A stretch of DNA of 64,000 nt from Phanerochaete sordida (GCA_019973155.2 BPQB01000001.1:1612001-1676000), one strand, 5' to 3'. Shown: positions 10,613-24,268, counted from the stretch's first letter. Program-made: numbers and translations. The notes: generated by a model from the letters alone, not told the origin.

Positions 10613-12399
10613 CTACTTGCACCTCTGTCCAATAATGGCCTTGCCGTGCTCCTATGGACGCTGTGAGTAAAGAGAGCACGCAAAGCACAAGGTGACGCAC
10701 TTTCCACTCCTCCTTGCTGATCCACAGCTGGTGGAAGGTGCCGAGACTTGCGAGAATGCTGCCTCCCAGCCAGCCACCGTACCTGCGCTCGGAGGGGTTG
10801 CCAGGTGCGTGAATTTTGACCTGAACAGCGACAGACTGTCAGCAAGAGATCCAGCATTGCCACTCTTAGGCTTACATGCGAGACGTTCCGCTGCAGCTCT
10901 GCGCTGAGGCGATCGGCGAAGCCGGAGAGCATGCTCCCGCCGCCGGTAAGCACAATGTTGCCGAGGAGCACTTGACGGATATCTGGATCGCATGCTGTGA
11001 GTGCCGACGAGATGAGAGCAGGGATTGTTTTCGGCAGATTCGGGTTTGAGGCCTGTATGCATCTCATCAGTATACGCCTCGTTGTTTGTTTCAGATGTTC
11101 TACGCACGACAAGCTGGGGCGTGTGCGAGAAGTAGAGCTCGCCGACATTGAAGCGTTCTGCTCCGAAGTACGTGTTGTAGCCCGTTGGGAACTCGTAGTG
11201 CCTTGGTCCGCGCTGTGCAGCTGCCCTGCGTAACAGTCAATTGTGGTTCGACTTCATGCGTTGCAGACGTACTGGTCGTTCCACCCCTGGTCGAGTACAC
11301 CTGCGACACTCTGCACCCACTCGTCAACCTCTCGCGCTTCATACCATGATCGCCACGAGTCAGTGACACCTGGCACACGGTCTTCACGAAGGGTGAACTT
11401 GGGTGGGAATGTCGCGTCGACGGTCTGTACAATATCAGATTAATCTCGCGATGCAAGTTCGGGACTGCAGTTGCCGGCACAAACCTGTCTGTTGGCAATC
11501 AGCTGATGGGGAATGAGCTGAATGCCCGGACGACCAGGCTGAGGCGTTGTTAGTGTGTGCTTGGCATGGGCGTATATCAGCTGTGGCAGCCCGGAGTGAG
11601 AGAGACCTGGCGATGAACAGCTGTTAGCAACAGCACCGCCTACGCGTTCGTCAGTGGCGCACCCTTTCGGAGGACAAAGCCGTCGACGATCGGTGTGACA
11701 CTTGCTGTAGACTGTCCGACATCGATTACAAGAGCAGAGCCTTTGCCTGCGGCGAAACTTCACAATATCATTAGTTTGACTGATGAGGTATTGTAGAGGA
11801 ACGTACGCGTTCAGAACGCCTGTGTTGGCGATGTAGAATGCCGGGACATCAAACTCTTCAAACATGATCTCTGCCATCCGCTCGCGGTTCTCTGTGGTGT
11901 TCCAAGCCGGCTCTGTCACCAGAACGGGATGTTCGGAGGGGTCTGTGCGCATGACCTCCTTGAATGCATGTGAGACGATAGCGGGGATTGGCGCAAAGTC
12001 GGTGACTGATACGCAGCATACGTTTGGTTACTAATAAACTTGCCATAACATTTGCGGTACGTACTCAGGCTATTCTGCACGGGGTGGGCGACATGCATTC
12101 CGGCCCTCCACACCGAAGGGCCATTCTGGCCAACGTAGAGTGTGGTCTTCTTCTTCGGTAGCTGTGCACCTTCCTCAGAGCCCTCCATACTTACGTCTCC
12201 GTCTCCCTGCTCTTCTGTGTAGCCATAACACGTCGGAATGACCGCTTTGGGCGTGTCGTCCCCAGCGTACCCCGCACGAATGGTGGAAGTGCCGATGTCG
12301 AGCACGAGTGCAGATACTTCGTCTACAGGACAGGAGCGTACATCAGCATAGCGCACCATAGCAGTAATATTATGGCACACCTCCGCCGTAGTTGACCAT
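10613..12399 (-). CDS. ARP4: Actin-related protein 4 (ARP4 / BAF53)
   Basis: A nuclear actin-fold subunit of the NuA4, INO80 and SWR1 chromatin complexes. The start MVNYGG joins across an intron to [23 protein letters not shown] (phosphate-binding loop 1). Later blocks are [30 protein letters not shown] (loop 2) and [26 protein letters not shown], ending [13 protein letters not shown] read ten exons; introns 12323-12380, 12006-12064, 11758-11806, 11607-11662, 11425-11484, 11226-11272, 11053-11107, 10821-10875, 10652-10700. The insert after CYGYTEE ([11 protein letters not shown]) is typical of ARP4 rather than actin. It is divergent from ERB1 with 166 bp between starts. Confidence 0.93.
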
Positions 12400-12565
12400 T
12401 TCGAGTGCGAGGGGGATGAGGATGAGTGAATGAACGCGTCCAAGTTGAGTGCGCCCAGGCGTGCGCTTCGCCCGATCAGATCTGGCGTCGCAAGAAATTT
12501 CGTTGGCGCCCACTTTCTACCCAACTTCACCAGCTTCATCTACCACTCATTTGCTCGCCGGCAGG

Positions 12566-15171
12566 ATGGCGAACCTGGACGCAAAAAAGTCGAAGAAGAG
12601 ACGGGCGAGTGTTAGAGATGAGGAAGAGGTGAAACCGGCTGCGCAAGAGAGCGCGTTCTCCCAGAGCGTCGGGCTGGAGATGCAGAGCGAGGACGAGGGA
12701 GAGGATGCGGGCGAGGATTCCGACGGCGAGCAGGTTGACGAGTTCCCGGAGATTGACACAAGGAGTGATAGCGAGGACGAGGACGAGGATGCGGACGCGG
12801 ACTCGGAGGAGGACGACGAAGAGGAAGAGGACGAAGACGAGGACGAACCCGACGAAAGCGAGGACGAGTTCTCCGACGACAGTATTCACCCTTTCCCCAC
12901 ACCAAAAACTGTCGTCTCTGACATCACTGGCCAACCAAAACGAGTCTACCCAGCTATAGAACCTGACTATGATTCAGACTCGTCTACGGAGGAAGTACGT
13001 GCCGCTAATTACCTACGCCGCGCGTTGAACTTGACATTATGCTAGACCCCCAACCGTGTCGGAAACATCCCTATGCACTGGTACGACGATCTGCCGCATA
13101 TAGGGTACGATATTAATGGCAAGAAGGTCTTGCGCCCTGCCCGCGGAGATGAGCTCGACAAATTCCTGAAAACCGTAGATGACCCGGAGGCATGGTTCGT
13201 TTGTTGTTGATTCTCATGCTATTGCAGTCTGTCTGACGCGCTGCAGGACATCTGCATTTGATGAGAAAGCCCAAATGGACAAGCCTCTGACGGCTGAGGA
13301 ACTAGATCTTATCCGGAGGCTGCAGGAGGGCGAGAACCCCGATGCAGGCTACGACCCTTACGAGCCTACGGTGGAGTGGTTCACAGGGAAAGGGAAGGAG
13401 GAAATTATGCCTCTCTCTGCTGCTCCGGAGCCGAAGCGTCGTTGGGTCCCGAGTAAATGGGAGAAGCAAAAGGTACGCAGACCCGTCCTTCTTGCCCCTG
13501 AAAGTTATCAATGTCTTCGATAGGTCATGAAGATCGTTCGCGCTATTCGGCAAGGGCGGATTGTCCCTAACAAGCCCAAAACTGCGTCAGACAAACCTCA
13601 GTTTTACAACGTCTGGGGCGAGGAGCCTGCCAACCAGCCTCCCCCTCCCCCTGCGCCGAAGCCCCGGCTACCAACACACGCCGAGTCCTACAACCCTCCG
13701 GAGGAGTATCTTCCCACCGAAGAGGAGAAGAAGCAGTGGGAAGAAACCGAGAAGGAAGACCGCGAACGCGAGTTCCTGCCGCAAAAGTACTCTGCGCTGC
13801 GACTCGTGCCCGCCTACAACCAGTTCATCCAAGAACGCTTCCAGCGGCAGCTCGACCTCTACCTTGCTCCACGTGTCACCCGTACGAAGCTGCAGATCGA
13901 CCCGAACAGTCTCATCCCGAAACTGCCCAGCCCGAGCAGCCTCAAGCCATTCCCCGTGTACAAGTCCCTCGAGGTCGCACACGACAAGGGCCGGACACGC
14001 AGCGTCAGCATCAGCCCCGATGGTACCTGGGCCGCCAGCGGCGACGAGAATGGTGTCGTCAACATGTGGGAAGTTGTCGTCGGAAAGGTCGTCAAGAGCT
14101 GGAAGTTCAAAGGCAAAGTTGGCGCGGTCGAATGGTGCCCGCGCACAGACGTCTGCTTCCTGGTCGTGGCAACGTGAGCTGACCTTGTTCACTGTAAGAA
14201 CATTTTCACTGATCAATCTTTCGCACAGCGAGGAGCAGCTCCACTTCCTCATCCCGCCAAACCTACCGACGTCTATCCTCGTCGCCACACAAGCTGTGCT
14301 TGCCCCATCGCAGCTTCCTCCCGCTCCGGCTACTCCGTCACCAGTCAAGTGGCAGTCTACGTCGGCCGCGGCTTCTACGTCGGACTCGGCTATTCTCATC
14401 ATCAGTTTGCCGTCCAACTCTGGTCTTCCGAGACAGGTTGCATGGCACAGAAGGGGCGACTATCTGGCGACAGTTGGTAAGTGCACTTGATGTGCGCCTT
14501 GGTATGATGCTCATGTGGAAATGTATTAGCGAGCGGCGAAGGCCAGGGCGGCGTCTGGATTCACCAGATCTCTCGGAGACATTCGCAAGCGCCATTCAAA
14601 AAGGTCAAGGGCACGGTGCAGAGCGTCTTGTTCCATCCCACCAAGCCCCACTTCTTTGTGGCTGTAAGTTTCAAACGCTGCTGTGCTCAGACGCCTCCCT
14701 CACCCCTTCATTTCGTAGACCCAACGCTACGTCCGGATATATAACCTTGCCGAGCAAAAGCTGCTCAAGACGCTGCAGCCGGGTATCCGATGGATTTCCT
14801 CGATGGACGTACATCCGCTAGGAGACCACCTGATCGTGGGCGGTTACGACCGTAAGCTGTGCTGGTTCGACCTGGAGCTCTCCGACAAGCCGTACAAGAT
14901 CCTGCGGTACCACAGCCGCGCGATCCGCAGCCTGCACTTCCACCCGACGTACCCACTCTTTGCGTCAAGCAGCGATGATGGCTCCATCCAGGTCTTCCAC
15001 GCGCGCGTGTACAACGACCTCATGACGGACCCTCTCATCGTTCCGCTCAAGATCCTGCGTGGTCACCAGGTTCGTGAAGGACTTGGGGTGCTCCAAATCA
15101 AGTGGGTGCCGAAGCAGTCGTGGCTAGTTAGTGCTGGCGCGGATGGTCAGGTCGCTGTGTGGTGCAGCTAG
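12566..15171 (+). CDS. ERB1: Ribosome biogenesis protein ERB1 (BOP1)
   Basis: A WD40 protein of the nucleolar NOP7-ERB1-YTM1 (PeBoW) complex needed for 25S/5.8S rRNA maturation. Residues about 30-110 are a very acidic Glu/Asp run. The BOP1NT domain follows ([56 protein letters not shown]). Seven or so WD repeats occupy the C-terminal half, from [20 protein letters not shown] to [13 protein letters not shown]. Introns: 12995-13045, 13195-13246, 13473-13523, 14174-14228, 14477-14529, 14664-14718; every junction keeps frame. Long open frames on the other strand of the acidic part are artefacts of GAN-rich codons. Confidence 0.95.
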
Positions 15172-15314
15172 AGTCATTATCTTTCGTTGTAGACGCATAC
15201 ACATCGCCTTGCCTTATTCATGCGGCCCATCGGTGATCTGGGCACGATGTCAAGCTATGTACGCCGTGACAAGTCTACTGCATATGATGTAAGACATGAA
15301 GTGCTATTGGGACA

Positions 15315-18300
15315 TCAGAAATACGCTGTCTCGTCTTCCTCTTCCAGAGCTCCATACGACGACTCGTACGTGCCGCTCCTCGACATCTGTCCTGACGACG
15401 AGCCCTCCACAAAGCGATGACCGCTCACAAATCGACCTTGACTGGGAGACCTCTGGTGTGTCCCCCTTCCCCTGAACATAGTGGGGCGTGAAGCGAAACT
15501 AGGACTAGACGAGGATGACGCCGGCGTAGCTGGGCTGCGTACAATCTCTTCCGGTTCTTCTTCAACCATCTTCCAGACGTGTACCGCGCCCTCGTTAGTG
15601 CCCGTCGCGAACATCCACTCGTCTGACCAACGATTCCAGGTGAAAGCTGTGAGCTGGCCGAAGTTCTTCGGGGCCCTGATGCAGTACAGAAGGGTGCCCA
15701 CGTTGCGGAGCCATACATGGAAGTCTCCGTCTACCTAGCGTGTCAGTCGATGCGGCACCTGGACCACTCCGCGTAGCAAAGCTCACCAATTCCGGCTCTG
15801 AGGACGAGACGGTCGAGAGTGCCACCTAGAATAGCAGGTAGACCGGAGAACGATGTCTGTTCTCGAGGAAGGTAGGTGTGCTTGAGACGTAAGTTCCACT
15901 CATTTCCCCTCTTGGTTGTACTAGCAAGAAACCCCCACAGCTGGGGAGGAGCCTATATCACCGACCGGTCAGAACTGGGGCGTGAGGCAGAAGCATGGCA
16001 CGGACCCTATTCTCGTAACTGACAAGGACAGAGCGATTATCACGAGCAAGCGTGATGTCGCAAATCTCGTGAAATACAGAGGTACGTCTACGAGGTGTAA
16101 GTCAGCCGAAGTCTAGAATGCGACAAGAATTGAGAGCACTCACTTGGCGACCTTGTCCTCCGTGAGATCGTATACTATGAAAGATCAGAAACTATCGTAG
16201 AGGAGCAAAGGAGCGTTGTACATACGGACGATCTCGTACTTTTGCTTCCGGTTGTCCTTAGCCATTATCCTGCATTTTCCAACGCACAGCAGCCATTTGA
16301 GATCGTCAGTTACCGCAATGTCTCTCACGTGGAAATCGTCGATGCGTATAGTGCGGTGAGTCTTGCTCTCCTGAAAGCTGAGGGTGAGTTTCCATTAAGG
16401 CCACCGGTGCGTCATAAACACCTTGCCTTGTCATCTAACGTCTGAAGATACCTAGGTCAGGAAAGAAGAGGAGAATCAGGATAGATTCGCACTCACCATC
16501 ACCACAACTCGCCCTGCTTCGACCGACAGGTAAGTCATGCCTAAGGATGCCCAGTCAGGACAACCGGGCTCAGTTCCGAGCTGTTCCCTTCACCTTCTCC
16601 CGCTCCGTGCCATCTCACTGCGCGGAACGCGCGTCCTTGTACCTTGCCAGCCTCTTCCCATCGACTTTGCTCATCCTATCACAGATCAGATAGAGATGTC
16701 GGAGGGGTGCGCGGACGACCTACTCGCTTCCAGAGCGAAACTGCTTGACTGCGACGCATAAGCAGATGCTGTGTGTCTCCTGAATTTCTCAATGCCCTGT
16801 TCACGAAGGGGAATAGACAGCGTGAGGTCAGCGGAATGAAACCGTGACGATGATCGACGTCGGGCGCGAACCATTCTATTTGCCACACGATCGTATCCCG
16901 TCCGGAGTGGCGTAGTGTCTTCTCGCGTTGCAGATCGTTATCCTAGGGACATGCTGTCAGGGCCACGGTACTTCTATGACATCTCGGGATAGAAAGCTAT
17001 GACGGACCGTTACGGCGAGAATAAATGAGCTCCTGTCAAGACTACAAAACAGAACGCAAGATAATCAGCTATACAGTATCGTTCTAAATCCAGAATGAGT
17101 GGTACCTTGACGTGACCAGAGATCTACCATCCGGGGAGAATTGAAGGCACTGTACGGTTGACTCATGGGCCTCTTCTGCCTGTAATTCATGCACGATGGC
17201 CATGCGTTCCAGTTTTGCGATCTCTGCGGTGTCCACGACCCTGCTCAGTCTGTAATGGCTGTTCTTCGTGTCAATCTCAAGTTGATCGCCGCTCGCCTTT
17301 CCAAGCTTCCGCAGTGTATTAATTCGGGTCCGCCGAAGAGCTTCCTGCCAGCGGTACCTGGCGATCTCTTCGCTCGTCATGGACGCCTTGTCAAGCCCTA
17401 GCCAGAAGGATGGTTTCTCCGGGTCCTCGCGATCCGCTGAGATGGTCGTACGACGGTGAAGGCCGATTCTCGTGCCTCCCGACAGGCCAGTCTCAACGTC
17501 ATGGCCCGCTACAGGGAAGAAGAGATGTCGTCAAGTGACGCAATAGAGCGAAAGATGAGGCTTCCGAACCGTTCCCCAAGACCAAGTATTTTCCGTGGGT
17601 CCAGATGTTCCGTGGATCGATGTACGGCCACACAGACAGCGCAATGTGGATGAGCCTTTTCCTGAGTTGATTGAATATGTCGGACAGCCAGAGGTGTCCA
17701 CCGTAACGACTATAGATCCATCGCTCGGACGCAAACCATACAGACATGGCCAACAGGCCAAAGCAGGACGTGGCTGAGAGGGCTGCCGTGACTATGCGTG
17801 TTGCAGGTGCCTATGGATCCGGACAGCCGTCAGCTAACCCGGTGGAAACCGCTTCGCACAAATAACTCTCACCTGGCTCGACAGGTAGGAAAATTGCACA
17901 ATCCCGACGAAAAAGCAAGCTACTGACAAAACCAGGAATGCGATCGGAGACCGCTTAACCCAGATCAGGATCCACCATGGAATGAGATGGTCTGGCGATC
18001 GGCTTTGGATCATGGTCGTCAAGCTGTGCGAGCATGCGGATCCCACGGATTCGACACTTACAAGATTGCCTCAGTCCAGCTCAGCCCTAGCAGACTGTTG
18101 ACCGCAGAGCTGACGCTGAAGATGATGGAGATGATCCAGAAAGCGTTGACAGAGTCAGAAAGCTTGCTACGCGGCTCGAAGTTCCACGTGATTTGAAGCA
18201 TAGTGGCAGTCACTCCGGCGAAGAACGTAGCCACAGCGGACAAGTTGACCAAGTTGTTGCCAGAATGAACTTGTGCTGCTCGAATGGTAGGGATACCTGT

Positions 18301-19582
18301 AGAACGGATAAGTCGAAGAGTATGACCTTAAATATTCATTACACGCACCGATGGATATGAACGCTGGAATGAATCTGTCCGTGATACAATCCAAGCGTTC
18401 GCCGATATCGGCCATGGAGTCGAAGAGATACGTCTGCACGGCATGGCTCTTCCAAGTCCCTTCAGCTGTACACGAACTTTCATCTAGGGCAGAATTGAAT
18501 GGACAGGAAACTGACAGTCACCTTTCAAGTCATCCAGTGATAGTGCCCAATGCTGTGGAATGTTCAAAGATATATACCCTGTCAGGTAATTGCGACTCAC
18601 TGTGAGATCACTGCCTAAAGTACGATCGGGGACCTCGTCCAAGTATTCGGGGAATTGACTGAAGCATGCTAGCAGCGTAGAGACGTCTTGAGAGAAGAGT
18701 TGAAGCTCCAAAGCGAAGTCCTGAGGAACCTCGTCGGCGGCGTGACCAGTGAGGTTCAAAGAATTGAAGAACCCGTGCCTTTTAGAAGCTAGACGACGGA
18801 AGACAGCGGGCTGATAGTCTTTTCTGGGGACGATGTGGGGAAACAGGCCGGCAGCATTCTCGCGGAAGAGATGTAGGATGCGGCCGAGGCGCTCTCGCAA
18901 GCGAGACGATGCAGAGAGAATACCGACGGAGCTGCCGAGCTTGCGCGTCCTGTTAGAGAGTTCGCGCAGCTATTGCCCGTTAGTATATCAACCAAAGCTG
19001 ACGGTCAAGGGTCGCGTGCCTGGTGATCCAAGTTTCTGATCTGCCTGGGAAGAGAGGACTGCGATTAGTCTCAAATTGCATGGATGAGTGTGATATCTTA
19101 CTCCTCAAAGAGCCCAAAGACTTCTTCCGCATTCCAGTCTTTGGTTCCCGCTATAATTCGAATGAGGAGTCCATGCGAATTCAGATTTATCATTCAGCTC
19201 ACCTTCCCCCTCTCTATCTGTGGCTCGTGATTTACGCGTGTACTGGGGTTTCGCAGATAGCTTTCGAAGCTGATATACAAATGTATTAGCGGCCTGGATG
19301 AGAAGCTATCAAGATGATCGCTGTAAGTACCTGCCCTTGCACTATGTGCGCGATGGTCCTTTCCTGCGTGTCAGGTTGAGCCCTGCCATTCACAACGAAT
19401 ATACGTACTGCTCCAGGAATCGCTTGACCAGCGCGTTCTGCGCTGCATCGTCCTCGAGGAAGGAGTCGTCGGCTGCCCAGACGTAATGAGATCACTGCCA
19501 CTGAGAAATGACGAGACGAGTACACACCAAATGCTCTTGCATCAGTCACTGATGCTGGAGATTGACGAAAGCCTTCTGTCAT
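15315..19582 (-). CDS. Membrane-anchored WD40-repeat protein, copy A
   Basis: One of three paralogues here with the same layout, function unknown. It starts MTEGFRQSP at 19582. An N-terminal helical part includes WNAEEVFGLFEE and LRELSNRTRKLGSSVGILSAS, then RLRERLGRILHLFRENAAGLFP and LFSQDVSTLLACFSQFPEYLDEVPD. Next come four hydrophobic helices (NLVNLSAVATFFAGVTATML; AFWIISIIFSVSSAVNSLLGL; SPIAFLVLSVACFFVGIVQF; LSATSCFGLLAMSVWFASERW). After a linker (IARYRWQEALRRT) a WD40 array runs to the C-terminus; the last clear blade is WNRWSDEWMFATGTNEGAVHVW, followed by a Ser-rich tail ending DETAYF. About 20 exons; I did not fix every boundary between 15.9 and 17.1 kb. One intron (18970-19019) has a GC donor. 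The stop is at 15315-15317. Confidence 0.75.
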
Positions 19583-19638
19583 GGTGGCTTCGGTCCCAGT
19601 GTTACCGAGGAAGCTTGTTACGCATGCTATGGGCCAGT

Positions 19639-19645
19639 TATATAA
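19639..19645 (-). promoter_or_regulatory. TATA box upstream of WD40 copy A
   Basis: TATATAA on the minus strand about 57 bases before the ATG of copy A. It lies in the short (422-bp) gap between copies A and B. Confidence 0.4.
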
Positions 19646-20004
19646 GGGGCCGTCGGCCCGAACACGAGAGCTACGTACAACGGGGCAGCGGCCTGCCACC
19701 GGATCTGACGATCAAGGAGCAGACGGGCAGGGCAGAATCCATTGTACTTTCGACAGTCAAATCAAGTGGCGCATGGGGACGATGTCGCGGACTTCTTAGA
19801 ACAAGGTTAGTTGTCAAGCGCCATGAGGCAAGACCTCAACATGCGGTATGTGGCATGCGGGCCGCTGATACGTGCCTTTGCCACGAACAAGGATTACCGA
19901 GGAGAAAAGGTGCAGGCTGTGAACGGCAAGCTGGGCATGAGGGCTTGTGAATAGACCAGCCAGTTTATGCGTCGGGTTCCTAAAGCTTTCGTCACTATGT
20001 ATCC

Positions 20005-23000
20005 CTAAGACATGGTCGTAGCTCTGCGAATTGGACCTGGAGAGCGGGAGGACTGCGACATCGGCGGTTCGTCGTCGAAAACAGCGGAGTCGGGCTCTTC
20101 TGTAAGTCCGATGGTAGGGCTTTCCGATCGATAACCAACACCAAAGGACGATCCACGGCGCCTGAAGCCGGATGGTAAGAACGTGTGCTGGTAGTCCAGG
20201 CCAGGCGTGGGCGTATGTCGGTGGGAAGAAGACTGGGGGGATCTTGGTTCCTGAGCAGTTGCTGTCCAAATACGGACAGCGCCATCGAGGCTGCCCGTTG
20301 CGAACATCAACGAGTTTGCCATCGTGTTCCATGCAAGTGATGTTACTTGGCTGATAGAGCCAGGCGCATGGATAAAGTGGAGCGGCGTGGCGGTATCTCG
20401 GTCCCAGATATGGATATGTCCAGCTAAGCATGATCAGCAGCAGCCGTGGTGTGATGACATTCCAGGACTCCTACCAGTCTCTGCGCGTAACACGAATCCG
20501 TCATTCTCGCCTCCAAATACACTGGCCAAGGCTGCAAAGCTTGATCGTGCAGGTGAGGTGAATGTATGGCGGAGTGCGAGGGAAGCAGCCGGGTCGTCGA
20601 GTTGCAATTTCCATAGCTGTGGCGGCGCCTGGAGTGTACGGTGAGCTGGTACATCGCTGGCTCCGCAGATGACATACCTTGGCTTCAAAACTGACGAGTA
20701 CAGACTTGTCATCCGATGCGATGACTACGTCTGAAGCCCCTACAAATAGCGGAGCACGTCTGGGTAGAACGATCGATAAGCGAGGCGACCAAGTTGAGCA
20801 CTGTCGACGCGTACTTTTCAATCTTGTCTGTGTCGGCGTTGTACACTGAAGACGTAAATCATTCGTGACTCCCATACTTAACCGCAGATGAATGATACTC
20901 ACGGATAATCTGGTGTATTCCGCTTCCTTCCTCAGAGGCCCTAGAATTCGCTTGGTAGGTGCCCACACAGATCATCTGCCGACTGTCCTGAGTGATCGCT
21001 ACATCGCTCAACGCCATATTCTCTATCGTATACCGGCTGATCAGCTATCTCGGGTTAGCAAAGATCTCGGCGTCGACGTAGCCAGACTGACTGTGCCTTT
21101 CAGGTCCTGTGCTTGGTCAGAAAACTAGGGGCGGATGACGTCGGCCAAATCTCACCATCTGTATGACGTTGTCGTGCTCGACGGACAGAATTGCTACATC
21201 GAGAGGCTCGTCAGCAGCAAGCATGAGTCAGTTGAAAATGCACAACATTACCTTTTCCAGAAGGCAGCCATCGAATGGCACTTACACTGGCGTTCCGTAC
21301 GATAGAAAATTGCTTGTGGAATTCGTTGGTCTACCACATGTGTGAGGACAGGGACTCCAGGATCAAGGCAGGAAGGTCTCACCTCATCCCTAGCCCAGAC
21401 GCGGATGGTCTCGTTGGCCTTCGTGAGAAACATTGTCCCAGACGACGACCTTATAGGGGTAAGCGACAGCGACTAGTGAGACCTGTCCTGACGTACCACT
21501 CTAGTTGGCCTACCAGACCGGCAGGGTGAGACAAGGGTCGTCCCGCATTAAAGGAGTCCTGGAAGAATGTTAGTGCCATGTCGCTATAGAGGTGCCCATG
21601 TATTCACCGTCGCATCTAGGACCAAGATGGTCTTGTCCCAACTGTTGGATCAAGGGGTGAGCAAGAGGTATCGAGTAGCGGAGGGGAGCTTGCCTCGCCG
21701 TAGCCAGGTATTTCCCGTCTGGAGAGAATTGCATGTCCCTGACCAAGCCCCCGTGGACATCCAGCTTATGCACGACCTCGAAGTTCTTGAGCCTTGGTAC
21801 GAGCGTACTGACAATGCCACTCGGCACGGTCGCGCTGACATCCGAAAGCTCAGTGTGGTGGCGCCGGGAGTTCCGCATACCCGGTCGAATGTTCGTGCGC
21901 GAGCGAGCAGTGTCCGCGGTTTTCGCGCGCTCTTCTGCGAGCGCACGGTGCGCCAGCTGCCGGAAGCGGTCCTTGACTGTGAGGGGCGGGTTGTCAGACT
22001 GCTCCGATAGAGAAACTCCCATCCCGTTCTGCGCCTCCAGGTCGGGCCTGGCTTCCGTTGGAAGCGTCGAGGTCGTGCCCCGCCTGGGCATACTCTCCCC
22101 GACCGGCTCTGTCGTGTACAACATGCTGGACAGGAGCCTCTTGGCGGACCGGAAGACGGGCGTGCTTCGGGATACGATACGCTTGTTGAAGGGCTCCAAG
22201 CGTCGGTATTGGTCGAGAAACCAAGCGACAACTCTAATGTTGAAGAAACTTCCGGCAGCCTCAGAGAGAAAGTCGGAGAGTAGCTTATTGCCGTCGTGAT
22301 GGTTATATATCCAGCGTTCGAAGGCGATCCACATCGACATAGCGGCTAGCCCGAAGCAGCAAGAAGTAGAGAGCACTACTGTGAGTATTGCTGTCACTCG
22401 GCTCTGGTCGATTGTGTTAGCTGGTATGGAATGGAACACAAGCTGGAGGATCAGTACCTGCTGGGAGGAATAGGCGAAAATCATAAGGCCGAGGTAGAAG
22501 CATGCCACGGAGAGCACAAGGAAGACCAGCGGCGACCGCTTGATCCACATGAGCACCCACCAGGGTATCCGGTGATCTGGAGAGCGACTGGGCACCGTGC
22601 GTCAGTGAGATATAGAAAGATTGTGAAGGTGGACGTACAAGACGGCCTGCATCCATGTCAGGCCTAGCAGGCTGTTTACAGCGGCGCTGATGCTGAAGAC
22701 AAGAGAAATGAACCAGAAGCCATTGACAGCTTCTGCCGAGGTGGTGCTGTTATTGGCGTATGAGAACTGAAGGACGGTCGCTGTCACGCCCGAGAAGAGA
22801 GTGGCAACCGTGGAAAGGTTGATCAGGTTTCCTGCAGACCCCTTCTGCACGCCGCGTATGGTAGGTACACCTGTAGAGAAGCTCGTCAGAGGTGCGGAGG
22901 TGTCAGCCTGATGCTGGCGATACCGACCGAGTTCAATGAATCGAGGGATGAAGCTGGCGATGTGGTGGAGGCGATACCCGAGGGTGATGGAGAGATCGTG

Positions 23001-23826
23001 GACATATTTGCGAACAGCAGCAGTCTCGATATCATCTAATGAAACGCTCAGTTGCAGGGTTACACTGTAGAAGATGACCATACCGTCGAAAGAGCTCAGG
23101 TAACTAGCCCAACTTTCGATATCCTCCTCCAGTGTCTGCTCGGGTACCTCGTCAAGAAACTCCGGGTACTGACCAAAGCAGTCTAAAAGCCTCGTAATAT
23201 CAGCCGCAAGAGCGTGAAGCTCGGCAGGTAAATCTCGAGCAGTGAGCTGCTGGTCTTGGCCATTGCTGAGCCGAGATACAAGGTTGAGGAGTCGATTTCG
23301 TCGCCGATACCGCCGCTGGCGCTTGAAGTTCCAGTATCGGTCGACTTGCAGTTCGCGTCTTCGCTGGTGCACTCTATGTGGGAAGAGCACAGTCGCATTC
23401 TCGCTAAACAGAAACAGGACCCGGCTAAGACGTTCGCAAAGCCGGAACGAGGCGGATAGGATGCCGACAGAGCTGCCAAGCTTTCGGGCAGCGTTGGAGA
23501 GCTGGCGTAGCTGAAGGCAGCGCGGGGAAAAATCAGAACTCTCCGGTACGCGAGGAGCTATCGTACCTTCAGATCCAGATCGATGATTTGCCTAATAGTA
23601 AGTATGAGGACGCCGGTGAGGACACAGCTTGCGTATATGGATACAGATCTCGGGCTTACAATTCGAACTTGTAAAAGGCAGATCCATCACCTGGCGATTC
23701 AGGCTCTTGCCTTGGTAGGACTGTAACATTCGCCGCTCGTAAGAACGATAGGCAAGCCAGAATGTGGCGCAACTCACCAATCGGCGCCTCTCGAGGAGAC
23801 GCGATAGAACGCTCGTCATGGTCCAT
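20005..23826 (-). CDS. Membrane-anchored WD40-repeat protein, copy B
   Basis: Second paralogue, head-to-tail with copy A. I start it at the ATG at 23826 (MDHDERSIASPREAPI), joined through AFYKFEL and QIIDLDLK to LRQLSNAARKLGSSVGILSAS. The membrane module is clear: NLINLSTVATLFSGVTATVL, GFWFISLVFSISAAVNSLLGL, SPLVFLVLSVACFYLGLMIF, STSCCFGLAAMSMWIAFERW. RSPDHRIPWWVLMWIKRSP is shared with A and C. The linker has an Arg/Ser-rich stretch, then DMQFSPDGKYLAT opens the WD40 array. The last blade is NSLMFATGSLDGAVRIW and the tail ends RRATTMS. It lacks the KRHGFF block of A and C, so it is the more distant copy. A 54-nt intron after SSQQ has no stop and keeps frame, so it is easily missed. Confidence 0.72.
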
Positions 23827-24268
23827 CTGCCGTAGATGAGACTGACTGGCTGCTTTCAGTGCGGAAGCTGCGGGAAGCAGAGCCAAGATCCTGGGGGAGA
23901 AGGTGGGAGAAGGCAGGCAACCGACACGGAGCGCGAGGGAGATGCGCGACCTGCATCCGCGGCATCTAACCGCCCAATGCTGGAGAACGATGCGATACGT
24001 AACCCTTGTTCCAGAGTCCTTCCGAAAACAAGGATGAGAGCGTCTGTCCGTGGCTTGGCGTGCTCTGAGCACGAACTCTGTCAGGCAGGGACCCGAAGTT
24101 GATGGCTTCTGCGAAGAACAAGGCAAGCCTCGTGGCTGGTGCGCTCACACGACGCGACCCAGATTGTAGCGATCGGTCATAGTCCAATAAACATGCAAAT
24201 ACGTAGCAAGTATACATATGAAGATCTGGCCAGCAAGATATCATTTCTGAAGTCGTCATGGGGAAACT

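Noticed and set aside
12536..12934. Long minus-strand frames rich in Val/Leu/Phe opposite ERB1
   Set aside because: They are the complement of the acidic GAN-codon run in ERB1; no start or splice context of their own.
15315..23826. A and B as one large gene or as NACHT-WD40 (STAND) proteins
   Set aside because: Each has its own start, membrane module and stop; no P-loop NTPase motifs lie between membrane part and WD40 array.
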